DNA of 64,000 nt from JABCYV01 sp035512155 (GTDB taxonomy: Bacteria > Acidobacteriota > Terriglobia > Terriglobales > Acidobacteriaceae). Position numbers and translations under genes: made by a program. The stretch lies in the NCBI GenBank assembly GCA_035512155.1, contig DATKEN010000038.1:48381-112380 (forward strand), read 5' to 3'. Positions 15,992 through 25,327 of the stretch are shown here, one piece after another. Each line of letters begins with the position of its first letter. Positions within the stretch are counted from its first letter, which is position 1. The notes below the pieces were generated by a model that saw nothing but the letters and a program-made list of their open reading frames with translations, did no database searches and was not told where the DNA came from.

Positions 15992-16999
15992 CTACTCGAT
16001 GCCGAAAATCTTCACAAAAATCGGCGTGTCCCCGGTGACGTGCGGCCAAATCACGTGGTAGCCCCAGAGATGTACCCAGGCATTGCCCGTCCGCAACGTG
16101 AGATACGCCTTAACCATTCCGGGCCCACCGAAGAGCAGCACAATGAAAATTACCGAGAGCGCGCCATGTGCGATTGTGTCGTACCGCGTCCAGTATTCGG
16201 TCAGATGCAACGACGCATAAGTAAAGCCGGACAGAACCATGGTGGCCGCGGTCGAGCCAGTCAATTTCTGGTAGCGCGGCACCAGAATCGACGTGAGAAA
16301 GATCATGATCGGCAAGCCGGTACCCAATAACGAAAAGATCAGGGCAATCACGCTGCCCAAGGGCGAACTAAGCCGCCAGATGCCGGACCTCGGCAGATCG
16401 ATCAGCAATCCCAATCCCAGGACGACCAGAATTACCAGGGTGTCATTCAGCCGGTTGTTTGATTTCAGGCAAAGGGCTTCGCGCGAATAGCCACGATGCC
16501 GGAAAAACCAGTAGGGAAGCGCCGCATAGAAAAAGAAGTTATAGAGCGCCCACACAAACACTTCGCGAGTCGTCACGGAATCGTTCAAGCCGAACATGCT
16601 TCCGCTGAGGTGTAGCCCAATGCCGTGTGTCCCCGCTAGCCTGCCAACCAGTTGCCCACCGATCAGCACGGCCGCGCCGTAGATCAGCAATCCCACCGAT
16701 TCGCGCATCGCAATCGCACGCCCCGGCGCGCGAGCTGCGACGTCCACCGACCGGTGCCGCGTCACCAGATAAGTGACGCCGACAAAGATCAGCGCAACCA
16801 GCGGCCCAAAAATCTCAAACATCACCCGCGCCTGGTAGGGCGTCACTCTCAGCATGGGCTGATCAAATGGGATCGCACCCTGTGCCAGAAATGGAATCGA
16901 CGCCGCAAACAGAATCCATACCAGCAGCCCGATCTGCACGATGCGATTCCGCAGCACACTTGATTTTGCACGTGTCGGCGGCGCTCCGGTTGTGCTCAT
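15992..16999 (-). CDS. Multi-pass membrane protein, possibly CPBP/CAAX-protease-like
   Basis: A 335-residue protein with about eight hydrophobic segments. The latter half has conserved-looking polar residues inside membrane segments: SGFTYASLHLTEYW and WVHLWGYHVIWPHV, reminiscent of the second and third motifs of CPBP intramembrane proteases. However, the EExxxR motif expected of active family members is not evident. Function and assignment are therefore tentative. It is preceded by a divergent phosphoesterase gene and stands alone on its strand. Confidence 0.6.
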   Translation of the reverse strand: MSTTGAPPTRAKSSVLRNRIVQIGLLVWILFAASIPFLAQGAIPFDQPMLRVTPYQARVMFEIFGPLVALIFVGVTYLVTRHRSVDVAARAPGRAIAMRESVGLLIYGAAVLIGGQLVGRLAGTHGIGLHLSGSMFGLNDSVTTREVFVWALYNFFFYAALPYWFFRHRGYSREALCLKSNNRLNDTLVILVVLGLGLLIDLPRSGIWRLSSPLGSVIALIFSLLGTGLPIMIFLTSILVPRYQKLTGSTAATMVLSGFTYASLHLTEYWTRYDTIAHGALSVIFIVLLFGGPGMVKAYLTLRTGNAWVHLWGYHVIWPHVTGDTPIFVKIFGIE

Positions 17000-17250
17000 T
17001 CTTGTCCCCGCGGAATTTCTCTCTGAGGGCTGGTCCGCAGCAGGCTATCACGGATCCCTTCGCTTTTCAGCCCGAGTGGACTTCCGCGGAGACTTCACCT
17101 ACCTAGCAACCGAATTCATTCGCATTTAATAATCGTGTGACAATTCCGAAATATCTGCTGGCTAGCCTGTAGTCGTTTCTCAGTCATGTTTGTGGCCCAA
17201 CCAACCCGGCCCAAGGCCGGGAGTTCGTGTTGAAAACAGGAGGATTCCGA

Positions 17251-18830
17251 ATGTTTGATCACTTCCATTTTTCCGCCGCCCCCAAGAAAGTGATGGCGTC
17301 ATTGCTGGCCCTCATGGTTAGCTTGGGACCGATTGTCTCTCCCGCTTACGCCGCGCCGAGCAGCACGGCAACACCGATCCAGCACCTGGTTGTGATCTTC
17401 CAGGAAAACATTTCTTTCGATCATTACTTCGGAACTTACCCCCACGCTACCAATCCCCCGGGAGAGCCAAAATTCAAGGCGTCACCCAACACCCCGGCGG
17501 TCAATGGTCTTAGCAACGCGCTGCTCAATTTCAATCCCAACTTGAATCCTGCAAACGGCACTTCGGCTTCGAACCCTTTCCGTCTTGATCGTTCGCAGGC
17601 AGTTACCGGAGATCAGGACCACGGTTACACCGACGAGCAAAAAGCTTTTGACTCGGGCCTGATGGACTTGTTCCCCCTCAACGGAGGCTTCGGGAGCAGT
17701 CAGGTCATGGGTTATTTTGACGGCAACACGGTTACCGCCATGTGGAACTACGCCCAGTTTTACGCTATGAGTGACAATTCCTACGGCACCACCTTCGGTC
17801 CTTCAACTCCAGGATTGCTCAATTTGGTTTCCGGACAGACTAACGGCGTCACCAGCACCTTGAACGGTACCGGTGACGAAGTGAACGGCGGCAGTGATGG
17901 CTCGCTCACCATGATCGGCGATGCCGATCCGATCGGAGATGTTTGTTCCAGCGCAACCCGCGCCCAGGGACAAATGGGCGGAAAAAATATCGGTGACCTC
18001 CTCACCGCGGCCGGCGTGACTTGGGGCGGATTCATGGGCGGTTTCGATCTCACCGTCGTCAATTCCAACGGCACCACGGGATGCGCCCGAAGCACCAAAA
18101 ACCTCGCGACAACCATCGGCGATTACATTGCCCACCACTCGCTTTTCGGCTACTACGCCTCTACTGCCAACCCCATGCATACCCGTCCAGCTTCCCTGGC
18201 GGAGATTGGAAACGCCGGCCCCGCCAACCATCAATACGATATTCGCGACTTCTTCGCCGCAGTCGCAGCTGGCAACTTTCCCGCGGTCAGCTTCCTCAAG
18301 GCTCCAGCTTACGCAGATGGTCACGCCGGATACTCCGATCCCCTGATGAGCAAACCTTCCTGGTGAACACCATCAACTTTCTGCAAGCCCAGCCTACCTG
18401 GAGCAGCACGGCGGTGGTCATCATGTACGACGACTCCGATGGATGGTACGACCATCAGATGGGTCCTATCGTGAATACCTCCACCGGACCTGCCGATGCT
18501 CTGACCGGATCGGACGCTTGCGGTTCGGCGGCAACCTCGCTCCCTGGCATCAACTCAGCCAACACTCACGCCCTTGGCCGCTGCGGCTACGGTCCGAGAT
18601 TGCCGCTGCTGGTCATTTCTCCTTGGGCTAGGGAGAACTTTGTCGACAGTACGGTCACGGACCAGAGTTCGATTATCCGCTTCGTCGAAGACAACTGGCT
18701 CGCTGGACAACGTATTGGCCAGGGTTCCTTCGACGGAATCGCCAACTCCATCACGCAGATGTTCAACTTCAAACAAATGCGCAGCAACGGCTTTCTGTTC
18801 TTGCATGCCAGCACCGGTGAAAAAGAGTAG
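17251..18830 (+). pseudogene. Phosphoesterase (phospholipase C / acid phosphatase family) with a frameshift
   Basis: Start at ATG 17251 with a perfect AGGAGG (17238-17243) seven bases upstream. A signal peptide ends at PAYA. The N-terminal motif HLVVIFQENISFDHYFGTYP is diagnostic of the PF04185 phosphoesterases, and a later segment VVIMYDDSDGWYDH carries the C-terminal metal ligands. The frame is broken near 18344: the first frame runs to a stop at 18366, while family sequence continues in another frame (DEQTFLVNTINFLQAQP) to 18830. One G missing from CCCTG[G]ATGAG would explain it. Both halves are otherwise well conserved, so this is either a very recent mutation or a sequencing/assembly error. 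Confidence 0.8.
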
Positions 18831-18862
18831 GACGTTACACCGCCAGTAGCGTCGACCGGGTG

Positions 18863-18900
18863 ATCCCCATCCTTTGCGTTCCTCCGCAAAGGATAGGGAT
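18863..18900. repeat. Palindrome family D, copy 1
   Basis: ATCCCCATCCTTTGCG (18863-18878) pairs with CGCAAAGGATAGGGAT (18885-18900), 6-nt loop. Related palindromes (arms CCCATCCTT..CGC / GCGAAGGxTGGG) occur at 19104, 20322, 20354, 21222, 27779 and 29898. Placed just after the phosphoesterase stop, it might also act as a transcription barrier. Confidence 0.65.
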
Positions 18901-19103
18901 CCCCGCTTCACTTCTCCGCCCAAAGATCACTATCCAATCAGATAGCAACCTACGTTAACGGATAGCTTTTCCGAACTTTGGCCAGCGGCTCTGTAAGGCC
19001 GTTGACTCTTCAAAATTGTTGCAAGCGTTCACGGTGCCCGCTCTGGGAACCGAGTCCGTTACCGTGACCTATAAGCCGAACTAACCGTTGCGCACGGCGC
19101 GTG

Positions 19104-19133
19104 CCCAACCTTTCGGGGTTCTTGAAAGGTGGG
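19104..19133. repeat. Palindrome family D, copy 2
   Basis: CCCAACCTTTC (19104-19114) opposite GAAAGGTGGG (19124-19133), 9-nt loop containing GGTTCTT. A diverged member of the family, lacking the CGC/GCG end of the arm. Confidence 0.5.
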
Positions 19134-19402
19134 ATGCTTCGGCTTTGAACCGGTCGAGCAGCCCGGGCTTTCTTCCCCCACTTTCCGCAGGTCGCGACTT
19201 ATAGGAAGTTTTTCTTTGGCTCCGGGCGTAGAATATTCATTGCTGCGTCTGGCTCTCGCTGTTCTCCTGCAAAGGAAACCGCCTCAGGGGCGCCCAAGTC
19301 ACCGGGCTTGACCCGACGCAGCTCAAAAAGGAAGTCTTGACGCTGGCAAGCTTTGCGCCACCTCGATTGGGTAAAAAACTCTGAGAAAGCAGAGATAATG
19401 AA

Positions 19403-19795
19403 GTGGCACGAAGACGTAAGATTCTAGCCGCAGCCGCTCTGTGGGGAGCGTGCGCTTGGTTCGTGAGCTTGGATGTAGACTTCCTGATCACCCATCTTCG
19501 CAACGCCCCCTACTGGCTGCTGCAAGGTTTCCGTGCTCTGTTCATGGGGGCGAGCGTCGCCATTGGTTACGTGGTATATCGGAAGTATCAGCTTGAAATG
19601 CGGAGTCGTAGCGAGAAATATGCTGAGATCCGAGCCCACATTCGCCAACTTCTTGCCGACTTGCTCACCACCCCCGATGAAGACTTGATCCGTCAACTGC
19701 ACCGCACCATCAAGCGCATCGAGCAAGTACTGAAACGCTACGACCCCGAAGCCGCTCACCAAAATGCGGAGCGAAAAAAGCCAAAGGTTGCGTAA
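19403..19795 (+). CDS. Small membrane-anchored coiled-coil protein, unknown
   Basis: A 130-residue protein starting at GTG. It has two hydrophobic segments (ILAAAALWGACAWFVSL, residues 7-23, and ALFMGASVAIGYVVY, ~45-59), then a charged helical tail (residues 62-115) rich in E/K/R with a likely coiled coil (AEIRAHIRQLLADLLTTPDE, LIRQLHRTIKRIEQVLKR). I do not recognise the family. It is flanked by palindrome-rich gaps and stands alone. Confidence 0.55.
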   Translation: MARRRKILAAAALWGACAWFVSLDVDFLITHLRNAPYWLLQGFRALFMGASVAIGYVVYRKYQLEMRSRSEKYAEIRAHIRQLLADLLTTPDEDLIRQLHRTIKRIEQVLKRYDPEAAHQNAERKKPKVA

Positions 19796-19923
19796 ACCGG
19801 GCAACAACATGATGGCCGGAGAGTCGGGAAATTCTAACTCCAGCGCAAAGGTCGGCCCGCCGAATCGCTCCCTCCTGGAGGGTGCTAATCATTGCAAGGG
19901 GGAAGGAATTCCAGGTTGCGTAC

Positions 19924-20286
19924 TTAGCGCAGTTCGACTGACACCGCCACCTCGAACTTCGAATAATACTTCTTCACGTCCCCCGCTCCGTACTTCTCGC
20001 GAAATTTTTCGACTACAGATTTCACAGTTTTCGCTTCGGTGATCGGCTTGCCCCGGAACTCCCCTTTCGCACCCCGCGCCTCAATCCGAATCTGCGGATT
20101 CTTGAGCACGTTCTGGTACCACTGGGTGTCCGAGCCTTGCACAGGCAGGAGGTAAAGCTTCTCGCCATCCAGCACGAACCAGACCGGAATCGAGATTTCT
20201 CGCCCCGACTTCCTCCCGGTCACACTGATCCTGATCTCTTGGTAGCGAGTGAGGCGATCTTTCAGAGTTTCCTTTGCGCTTGGCAT
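19924..20286 (-). CDS. Deazaflavin/FMN-dependent nitroreductase-like protein
   Basis: A 120-residue split-barrel protein. The segment VTGRKSGREISIPVWFVLDG near the N-terminus followed by EKLYLLPVQGSDTQWYQNVLKNP is the pattern of the F420/FMN-binding FDOR (DUF385/nitroreductase-like) families, with TGRKSG as the phosphate-binding part. I place the start at ATG 20286 (GAGG nine bases upstream). A GTG six codons earlier is possible. Substrate is unknown. Whether F420 or FMN is the cofactor cannot be told. Confidence 0.7.
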   Translation of the reverse strand: MPSAKETLKDRLTRYQEIRISVTGRKSGREISIPVWFVLDGEKLYLLPVQGSDTQWYQNVLKNPQIRIEARGAKGEFRGKPITEAKTVKSVVEKFREKYGAGDVKKYYSKFEVAVSVELR

Positions 20287-20321
20287 CGCGTTTTTCCTCG
20301 CCACTCACGCAATCGCAGGTG

Positions 20322-20387
20322 GCCACCTTTGCGGTTCTTGCAAAGGTCGAGTGACCCATCCTTCGCGCTCTTTGCGAAGGGTGGGGT
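20322..20387. repeat. Palindrome family D, copies 3 and 4 back to back
   Basis: Copy 3: ACCTTTGC (20325-20332), 7-nt loop GGTTCTT, GCAAAGGT (20340-20347). Copy 4: ACCCATCCTTCGC (20354-20366), 7-nt loop GCTCTTT, GCGAAGGGTGGGG (20374-20386). The rest of the ~410-bp gap to 20700 contains a fragment of the 'gtcatcccgaccgaagcg' repeat (20511-20560) and no gene. Confidence 0.65.
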
Positions 20388-20585
20388 TCCTCTGCTCTGA
20401 TACCCCTTGCGCAGTTCGCGCCTTTAGGTTAAATCTCAGAAGCTTCACGAACAATCCTAACCGGTTGTTACTGGTCTCGCAAAAGCACCAGAGCCGGGCG
20501 CACGCAACTTTGTCATCCCGACCGAAGCGGAGCGCAGCGAGCGGAGTGGAGAAACCTGCTGAACGAGATTGACCCGCGTGTTTCC

Positions 20586-20606
20586 GATTCCTAGTCGCTA
20601 GGAATC
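20586..20606. repeat. Perfect 9-bp inverted repeat
   Basis: GATTCCTAG-TCG-CTAGGAATC. It lies ~95 bp downstream of the stop of the minus-strand gene 20701-21003. No T-run follows, so it is more likely a protein site or a chance hairpin than a terminator. Confidence 0.45.
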
Positions 20607-20700
20607 AAATCTCAATTGGTGCAATCGCTTTGATTAAAGGCAATCAGGCTACCGAGCATGGAAACCGTTTTAGCCACCACTCCGATGCCTTAATCCTGCC

Positions 20701-21003
20701 TTAGTCGTGGTCGCGGTCGTCCCAATCGCGTTCTGTGCGCCAGCGGTGCTCGTGTTCATCCCACCATCGCTGACGCTCGCGCCAGCAACGCTCGCGTGCT
20801 TCGTGCAATTCCCGGCGTTCGTGATCCGCTTGCCTACTCCTACGTCCGTGTTTCTCCATTGCTTCGTGGAGTTCGTGCTCCGCATGCTGAATTCGTCGCT
20901 GGCATCGGTCCGCATCTTCTGCCTGAAGGCGCGGCAAGCCAACGCTAAGCAGAACCCCTGCGAGAATGACTAGCGAGAAAAGAGATTTTCTGACACTGTT
21001 CAT
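20701..21003 (-). CDS. Small exported charged protein, unknown
   Basis: A 100-residue protein with a signal peptide (SLFSLVILAGVLLSVGLPRLQA) followed by a very polar mature part: alternating E/R/H/D with heptad-like HELHEAMEKHGRRSRQADHE and a W/H/R-rich end (RWWDEHEHRWRTERDWDD). It is probably helical and could bind metal or polyanions. I do not recognise a family. It is isolated, with a divergent IS110 fragment ~330 bp away. Confidence 0.55.
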   Translation of the reverse strand: MNSVRKSLFSLVILAGVLLSVGLPRLQAEDADRCQRRIQHAEHELHEAMEKHGRRSRQADHERRELHEARERCWRERQRWWDEHEHRWRTERDWDDRDHD

Positions 21004-21221
21004 TGATTAGCTCCGATTAGCGATCCAACAAGGCGAAGTTTTGGATGCTGGCAATCAACCAGAGGTTACTGCGTCAGGTGTTCAAAAGAGGGTCGTGGTG
21101 CCGCAGCCCTATCAATCGGCTGAAGCCCGGACACCACCCGCGGGTGTCCCCCAGGCGGGCTGTCGGAACTCGACTGTGGGAACTTACACCTCTGGCCAGC
21201 GACGGTCTTGACGTTGTGCCT

Positions 21222-21251
21222 CCCACCCTTCGCAAAAAGCGCGAAGGATTG
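21222..21251. repeat. Palindrome family D, copy 5
   Basis: CCCACCCTTCGC (21222-21233), 7-nt loop AAAAAGC, GCGAAGGATTG (21241-21251). It sits ~80 bp upstream of the IS110 fragment. Confidence 0.6.
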
Positions 21252-21331
21252 ATTGGATAAGAGCAAAGGCCCGATTCGACCCGGTAGTCTTTGTTGAGGA
21301 CGAAGACGCTGGGAAGAAAGGAGCCTTCGCA

Positions 21332-21712
21332 ATGATGATTATAGGATGTGATTTCCATCCCAGCTGGCAACAAGTGAGTTGGCTGGACACGGAGACGGGG
21401 GAAACCGGCGAGCAGAAGCTGGTACAGGCCAGAGGCGATGCCGAGCGGTTCTACCGGCAAGTGCCGGCGCCGGCTTTGATCGGGATGGAAGCCACCGGCA
21501 ACTGTCACTGGCTGGTGGACTTGCTGGCGGAGTTGGGTCATGAGCTGTGGGTGGGAGATGCGGCGCAGATTCGTGCCAGCTACGTACGGCAGCAGAAGAC
21601 GGACAAGCGGGACGCGGCGCACATTCTGAAGCTGCTGGTGGAAGGACGGTTTCCGAAGATCTGGATGCCACCCGCCATTGAATTCTCCTTTAATACCGCT
21701 TGCGCGGCGTGA
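21332..21712 (+). pseudogene. IS110-family transposase, N-terminal fragment
   Basis: The first ~112 residues match the DEDD/RuvC-like domain of IS110 transposases: IIGCDFHPSWQQVSW (first Asp), IGMEATGNCHWL (Glu) and RQQKTDKRDAAHILKLL (DxxDA). The protein then switches to unrelated sequence after RFPKIWMP (about 21669) and stops; intact IS110 transposases have ~320-400 residues with a C-terminal Tnp20 domain. AAGGAG is well placed upstream. It is a 3'-truncated, inactive copy. Confidence 0.85.
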
Positions 21713-22142
21713 CGGTCGAATGATGGTGCATACCTTGCGGTGCACAAAAGGCCTACGCAGTTGTGCCGGCTTATTAAACCAATGGAAGGGAATCATGGGA
21801 GACGACAAACCCTACCCTGGGCATGGTGTTCAGCAAGCGAATAACGAACCCGAGGAAGCTGATCGCGATTGACCCGGGGCATCCAGTGTTTTGCAAACAC
21901 CGAAAAGGGGGCTGGTGGCCTCATGCCGCCAGCCCCTCGGTGTTGGTGCCATCTCATGCTGGCGCCGTAAGCGGTGCGCTAGCATCAAATCATTTCACAA
22001 CGTCGAGTGAGTGAAATGCGTGGAAGATGACGGTCGTTTTAAGCAGCAAACTACGGTTTGTCACCCATCCTCGACAGTGCTCTTGAATCTTCGGACCAAG
22101 ATTCGGAAGATTTCCTTTTCCGATTTGGCCGTTAGCACATAG
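21713..22142. other. Gap with a strong hairpin, no clear gene
   Basis: After the IS110 fragment there is no convincing gene. A 26-codon frame starting with ATG ~21795 (GDDKPYPGHGVQQANNEPEE) is preceded by GGAAGGGAATC but is too short to support. The main structure is the hairpin at 21898-21942. Confidence 0.4.
21898..21942. terminator. Strong hairpin, possible terminator or IS end
   Basis: CACCGA...GGGGCTGGTGGC (21908-21919), loop CTCAT, GCCGCCAGCCCC (21925-21936), TCGGTG. The 12-bp inner stem has one G-T pair and is extended by a six-base outer stem. There is no U-run, so Rho-independent termination is uncertain. Confidence 0.45.
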
Positions 22143-23714
22143 CTACTGACAATTTGGGAATTTGAAGGATGCTACCCTGGTATGAAAATTAACCACCCCG
22201 TCTGACGGCATGTACTGGTTGACGTACCAGAAGGTGCAATCATCCGACGGATCAATGACCAGGCTGGTATAGTCCCCCCAGCGATCTGCGCGTAGTTCAG
22301 ACCCTTGGCCCTGCCAGATTAGCGCGGGCGACTCCATTGTGTTAAGAGGATCGCTGGGCACTCGTCCGGTGAAGGCGATGGCGGGGTGCGTAGTCTTGCT
22401 CGATTCGCTGAAGCCCACCGCTATGTCCCCGGTTTTGTCCATAGCAATGCTCCCCATCCATAGCGACAGGTCGCCATCCTTGACCGTACCCTCCTGAAAT
22501 GTGGATGGCGTCCCGTCTGGGTCCCGGATTTCATACCATCGGACGCCGGCGGGGGCCGCGCTGGTAGTAACGGAATGGTTCACCAAGAGCGATTCATGGG
22601 TCAGCATATTCCGGTAGGCCAGGCGAAACATCAGGCGGTCGGCCAGGGAATCAAGTCTCTGTTTGGTACCTGCCTGCGGGATGCAGACTCCGCCATGACA
22701 TGCGGGGGAGAAGGGTCGGACCGGGATCCTCACTGGACCAGTGAAAGTCGAGTTGCTCGGAGTGGTGAAATCGACGTGGAACCGGTAGAGGTGCAGAGAA
22801 CTCCTCGTAGCCAGGTCAACATAAAAATTCGGTTCACCGCTGGGCGGAAGGTTTGAGCCATCCAGGTCCGATGGCAAGAATGAGAACTCACTCGGGTTGT
22901 CGAAGCAAATTACGCTGGTGTGCTTTCCCGCCATCATGGCAAAGCGGTCGTAGGCGCAAGCCAGGGCCGATGCACTGGTCGGGGTGAAGAGATTGTAGGA
23001 CGCATAGTACGCATCGGGCCATACGGCGAGCTTGGGATAGTCGTTGAAATTATCGTTCCCAAACCGGAAGGCGTATCGATGATACCGACCCGTGGCGTCG
23101 GATGTGGCGGATACCGCGATACATTCGTTCCCCGTCGAGAAACTCGTATTAGCGGCAACGATGCTGATGATCCAGCGGCCCGCGATTTTGTCGTACAGTA
23201 CGATGGGATCCGTAAAGAAGAAGGTTACCCCTTGTCCACATAGCCCCGGCATGCCAGTGAAGATGGTGCTGATCTGTTGAGCAGGGAAAAAAGATTTCCC
23301 GGTTGCCTTGTCGTAAACCTCATACGCGGTATTGATGGTTTCAACCAGTTGCGTGTCGCCCACAGACAGGTTGCTATCCGAAGGAATACCAGTCAAAGTT
23401 CCATTGGCAGAGTTCGGGATACCATCGAAGTTGAGTCCGATGGAGGCCGAAACAGGGGGCAACGCGAACGGTTGCTCAGCAGCATCCGGCCCTGGAGAAA
23501 TCCGGCCGGGTATCGCTCGTTGCAGCGGACGTGGACGCTCAATCGGATGAACGGCGCCACTCATTGCCAGGGAGGAGTACTCTCGAACCGGTGCGGAAGT
23601 GTCATGATAAAGCTCATGAAATACCAGTGGGCGACTCTGCGCCGTGGCGCTAATCACTAAGGTGATGTTGCAGGCGACGAGGGTGAGTAACTTAAGCATG
23701 AACCGATATCTCAT
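22143..23714 (-). CDS. Large secreted protein, unknown (beta-propeller-like)
   Basis: A 523-residue protein. ATG 23714 has AGGAG seven bases upstream and opens a signal peptide (FMLKLLTLVACNITLVISATA). The frame is open upstream, but that part lacks protein character. The mature part is rich in aromatic beta-strand-like repeats (DPIVLYDKIAGRWIISI, YPKLAVWPDAYYASYN, WYEIRDPDG, GDIAVGFSESS, DYTSLVIDPSDDCTFWYVNQY). This resembles a family of secreted acidobacterial proteins with the C-terminal 'DDCTFWY.nqY' block. Several cysteines suggest disulfides. Function unknown. Confidence 0.75.
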   Translation of the reverse strand: MRYRFMLKLLTLVACNITLVISATAQSRPLVFHELYHDTSAPVREYSSLAMSGAVHPIERPRPLQRAIPGRISPGPDAAEQPFALPPVSASIGLNFDGIPNSANGTLTGIPSDSNLSVGDTQLVETINTAYEVYDKATGKSFFPAQQISTIFTGMPGLCGQGVTFFFTDPIVLYDKIAGRWIISIVAANTSFSTGNECIAVSATSDATGRYHRYAFRFGNDNFNDYPKLAVWPDAYYASYNLFTPTSASALACAYDRFAMMAGKHTSVICFDNPSEFSFLPSDLDGSNLPPSGEPNFYVDLATRSSLHLYRFHVDFTTPSNSTFTGPVRIPVRPFSPACHGGVCIPQAGTKQRLDSLADRLMFRLAYRNMLTHESLLVNHSVTTSAAPAGVRWYEIRDPDGTPSTFQEGTVKDGDLSLWMGSIAMDKTGDIAVGFSESSKTTHPAIAFTGRVPSDPLNTMESPALIWQGQGSELRADRWGDYTSLVIDPSDDCTFWYVNQYMPSDGVVNFHTRVASFKFPNCQ

Positions 23715-23866
23715 TTTTTCTCCTGGCGAGGTGGCAAGGGCGCACAAATCATGACGGAGGCGAAAAAAGCGAAGAATGCCCCGGCCCGACGATTGCGACC
23801 AGCCCTGCGCCTCCAAGGATTGCAATGGAAACCGATAACGTCCTGCAAGTGAACCAAGTAGTGTGA

Positions 23867-24025
23867 TCATGGACTTCTTACTTCGAAAACGCCCAGCATT
23901 GTATACCGGTTTTGCCCTGCGCATCGCTTGAACCGAGTTCCACCGGAGTCGCCCTCAACGGTCTCGATCCGCTCCAGCAACGGTCCGAAATTGGTCTCGT
24001 ATTCCGGCTCACTTTTGCAACACAT
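23867..24025 (-). CDS. Small ORF of 52 codons, unknown
   Basis: An ATG at 24025 with GAGG seven bases upstream opens MCCKSEPEYETNFGPLLERI followed by a charged stretch and FKRCAGQNRYTMLGVFEV, ending at 23867. Codon choice and the well-placed binding site suggest a real small protein with three cysteines, possibly redox- or metal-binding. It is divergent from the helical protein at 24376. I do not recognise it; coding status is uncertain. Confidence 0.4.
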   Translation of the reverse strand: MCCKSEPEYETNFGPLLERIETVEGDSGGTRFKRCAGQNRYTMLGVFEVRSP

Positions 24026-24375
24026 CTGTTTACCTCATCCTACTGTCCGTAGGGCAGATCTACCGGCAACCGTTGCTGGGCGCAGGTTTTGTTTGCGATA
24101 ACAATTGCCGCTTAGGTTGATACCGAACAGAAATTAAAGAGGCTTGGCACGGTCCAAACGGCAGTACAATACTGTCGTTACTTTTCCCATCCTTCCGCCG
24201 CGCCCTCGGGCGACGATTCCTTGCGAAAACTGACGAACGTCGCGTAGGGAGCCGGGACGGCTGCTCTCCAACACCCTACCCGGCCTCATGCGAGACCGAA
24301 GATGCGTTTCGTTGAGCGTATCTACCCGATTTGGCAAGGTCGAGCGGTTCCTCGATGCCAAAGAGAGGAACGATC

Positions 24376-24621
24376 ATGAAAGCCGACCATGCTTGGGAAG
24401 AAGTATACGCAGCCGCGATCCTCGAAACTGACGATACCAAGCTGCCAGATCGCCTTCACGTGGCAAAAGCCGCGATTGACACTCGACTTCATGAATTGCA
24501 GTTCGATCATGGAGGTTCGCCCGAAGAACGGCAAGCGATCAGCGATGCCCTTGGTGGGCTGAATGTGCTACGGAGAGATTTAGAAAGACGCTCTCACGTC
24601 GAGGGCTCGAGCAACGGCTGA
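24376..24621 (+). CDS. Small helical protein, paralogue of 26145-26432
   Basis: An 81-residue protein, ATG 24376 with GAGAGGAA upstream. It is predicted all-helical: WEEVYAAAILETDDTKLPDR, then VAKAAIDTRLHELQ, and ERQAISDALGGLNVLRRDLE. The same plan is seen in the minus-strand gene at 26145-26432 (WRQSYKAALFELDANKVSDR; AEAETALVTRARELF; EEQAVDDAMYALHAFRSAL). So the two are paralogues ~1.8 kb apart in inverse orientation. Function unknown. It is adjacent to a receiver-domain protein. Confidence 0.7.
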   Translation: MKADHAWEEVYAAAILETDDTKLPDRLHVAKAAIDTRLHELQFDHGGSPEERQAISDALGGLNVLRRDLERRSHVEGSSNG

Positions 24622-24711
24622 ATACCGCTGAGCATTGTTAGGCCAGGACCTCTGGCCGACTGTGAATTGAACAACCTATGGCAGGCCCGTGCCATCCCAG
24701 ACTGAACGGGC

Positions 24712-25086
24712 GTGCCTGTGCGCAAGCGCATTCTCATCGTCGATGACAATCCCACCATGCGACACCTGTTGCGAACGACATTCGAGGATATCTCAGGTTG
24801 GGAAGTCGCGGAAGCAGTGAACGGGCGCGAGGCAATTGACAAGGCAAGAGAATTGAATCCCGATCTGATCGTGCTCGACCTGTCAATGCCAATCATGAAC
24901 GGATTACAAGCAGCGCCCGTGCTCCGACGCATACTACCGACCGTTCCGATCATCTTGTTTACACTCTATGGGAGTAGATTTCTTGAGCGGGAGGGGCTGT
25001 CCGTAGGCGTTACTGCGGTAGTTTCCAAGGATGCTACGGTGAAGACGTTGGTCAACCGGGCGCAGGATTTGCTAAGAGCCGCGTGA
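24712..25086 (+). CDS. Single-domain response regulator
   Basis: A 124-residue stand-alone receiver domain. The acidic pocket is IVDDN (residues 9-13), the phosphoacceptor Asp56 is in IVLDLSMP, the Thr/Ser switch is in ILFTLYG, and the conserved Lys is in VSKDA. There is no output domain. The start is GTG (24712; an in-frame GTG two codons later is equally possible). No cognate kinase lies nearby. It probably acts by protein-protein contact or in a phosphorelay. Confidence 0.88.
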   Translation: MPVRKRILIVDDNPTMRHLLRTTFEDISGWEVAEAVNGREAIDKARELNPDLIVLDLSMPIMNGLQAAPVLRRILPTVPIILFTLYGSRFLEREGLSVGVTAVVSKDATVKTLVNRAQDLLRAA

Positions 25087-25161
25087 ATTCGTGTCACGTT
25101 TCGTGCGTCTTGCCCTCTAGGAGTATCCTACGAGGTCAATCCCGTTCGCGAGGGGTGCGGC

Positions 25162-25302
25162 GTGCCACGTCACCTGCCTGCCAAAGAAACGCCCATTGAG
25201 CGAATCTACCGCGAAGTACACGGCGAGAAAATGCCTGACGTGGTGAAGCGCATCCTCCTGAAACCATACAAGTCAAAGATCAAACTCAAGCCCTGGAATT
25301 AA
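25162..25302 (+). CDS. Small basic protein of 46 residues, unknown
   Basis: GTG 25162 preceded by AGGGG six bases upstream opens MPRHLPAKETPIERIYREVH followed by a helical basic tail ending KSKIKLKPWN. The sequence is amphipathic and lysine-rich, and its codon use looks coding. It lies among other very small genes with the same character. Function is unknown. Confidence 0.45.
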   Translation: MPRHLPAKETPIERIYREVHGEKMPDVVKRILLKPYKSKIKLKPWN

Positions 25303-25327
25303 ACCCGGTTACCCTTTGTTAAAGCGT

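Larger units (their letters stand above)
18831..19402. other. Gene-poor stretch with palindromes
   Basis: Besides two family-D palindromes (18863-18900 and 19104-19133) this ~570-bp gap contains no convincing gene. At about 19032-19085 one plus-strand frame reads FTVPALGTESVTVTYKPN followed by a stop, which looks like the tail of a secreted beta-sandwich protein. It may be a gene remnant, but it is too short to name. Confidence 0.45.

Noticed and set aside
24134..24361. A 75-codon minus-strand ORF.
   Set aside because: Its composition is Arg/Ser-rich, it has no ribosome binding site, and it overlaps the upstream region of a better supported gene.
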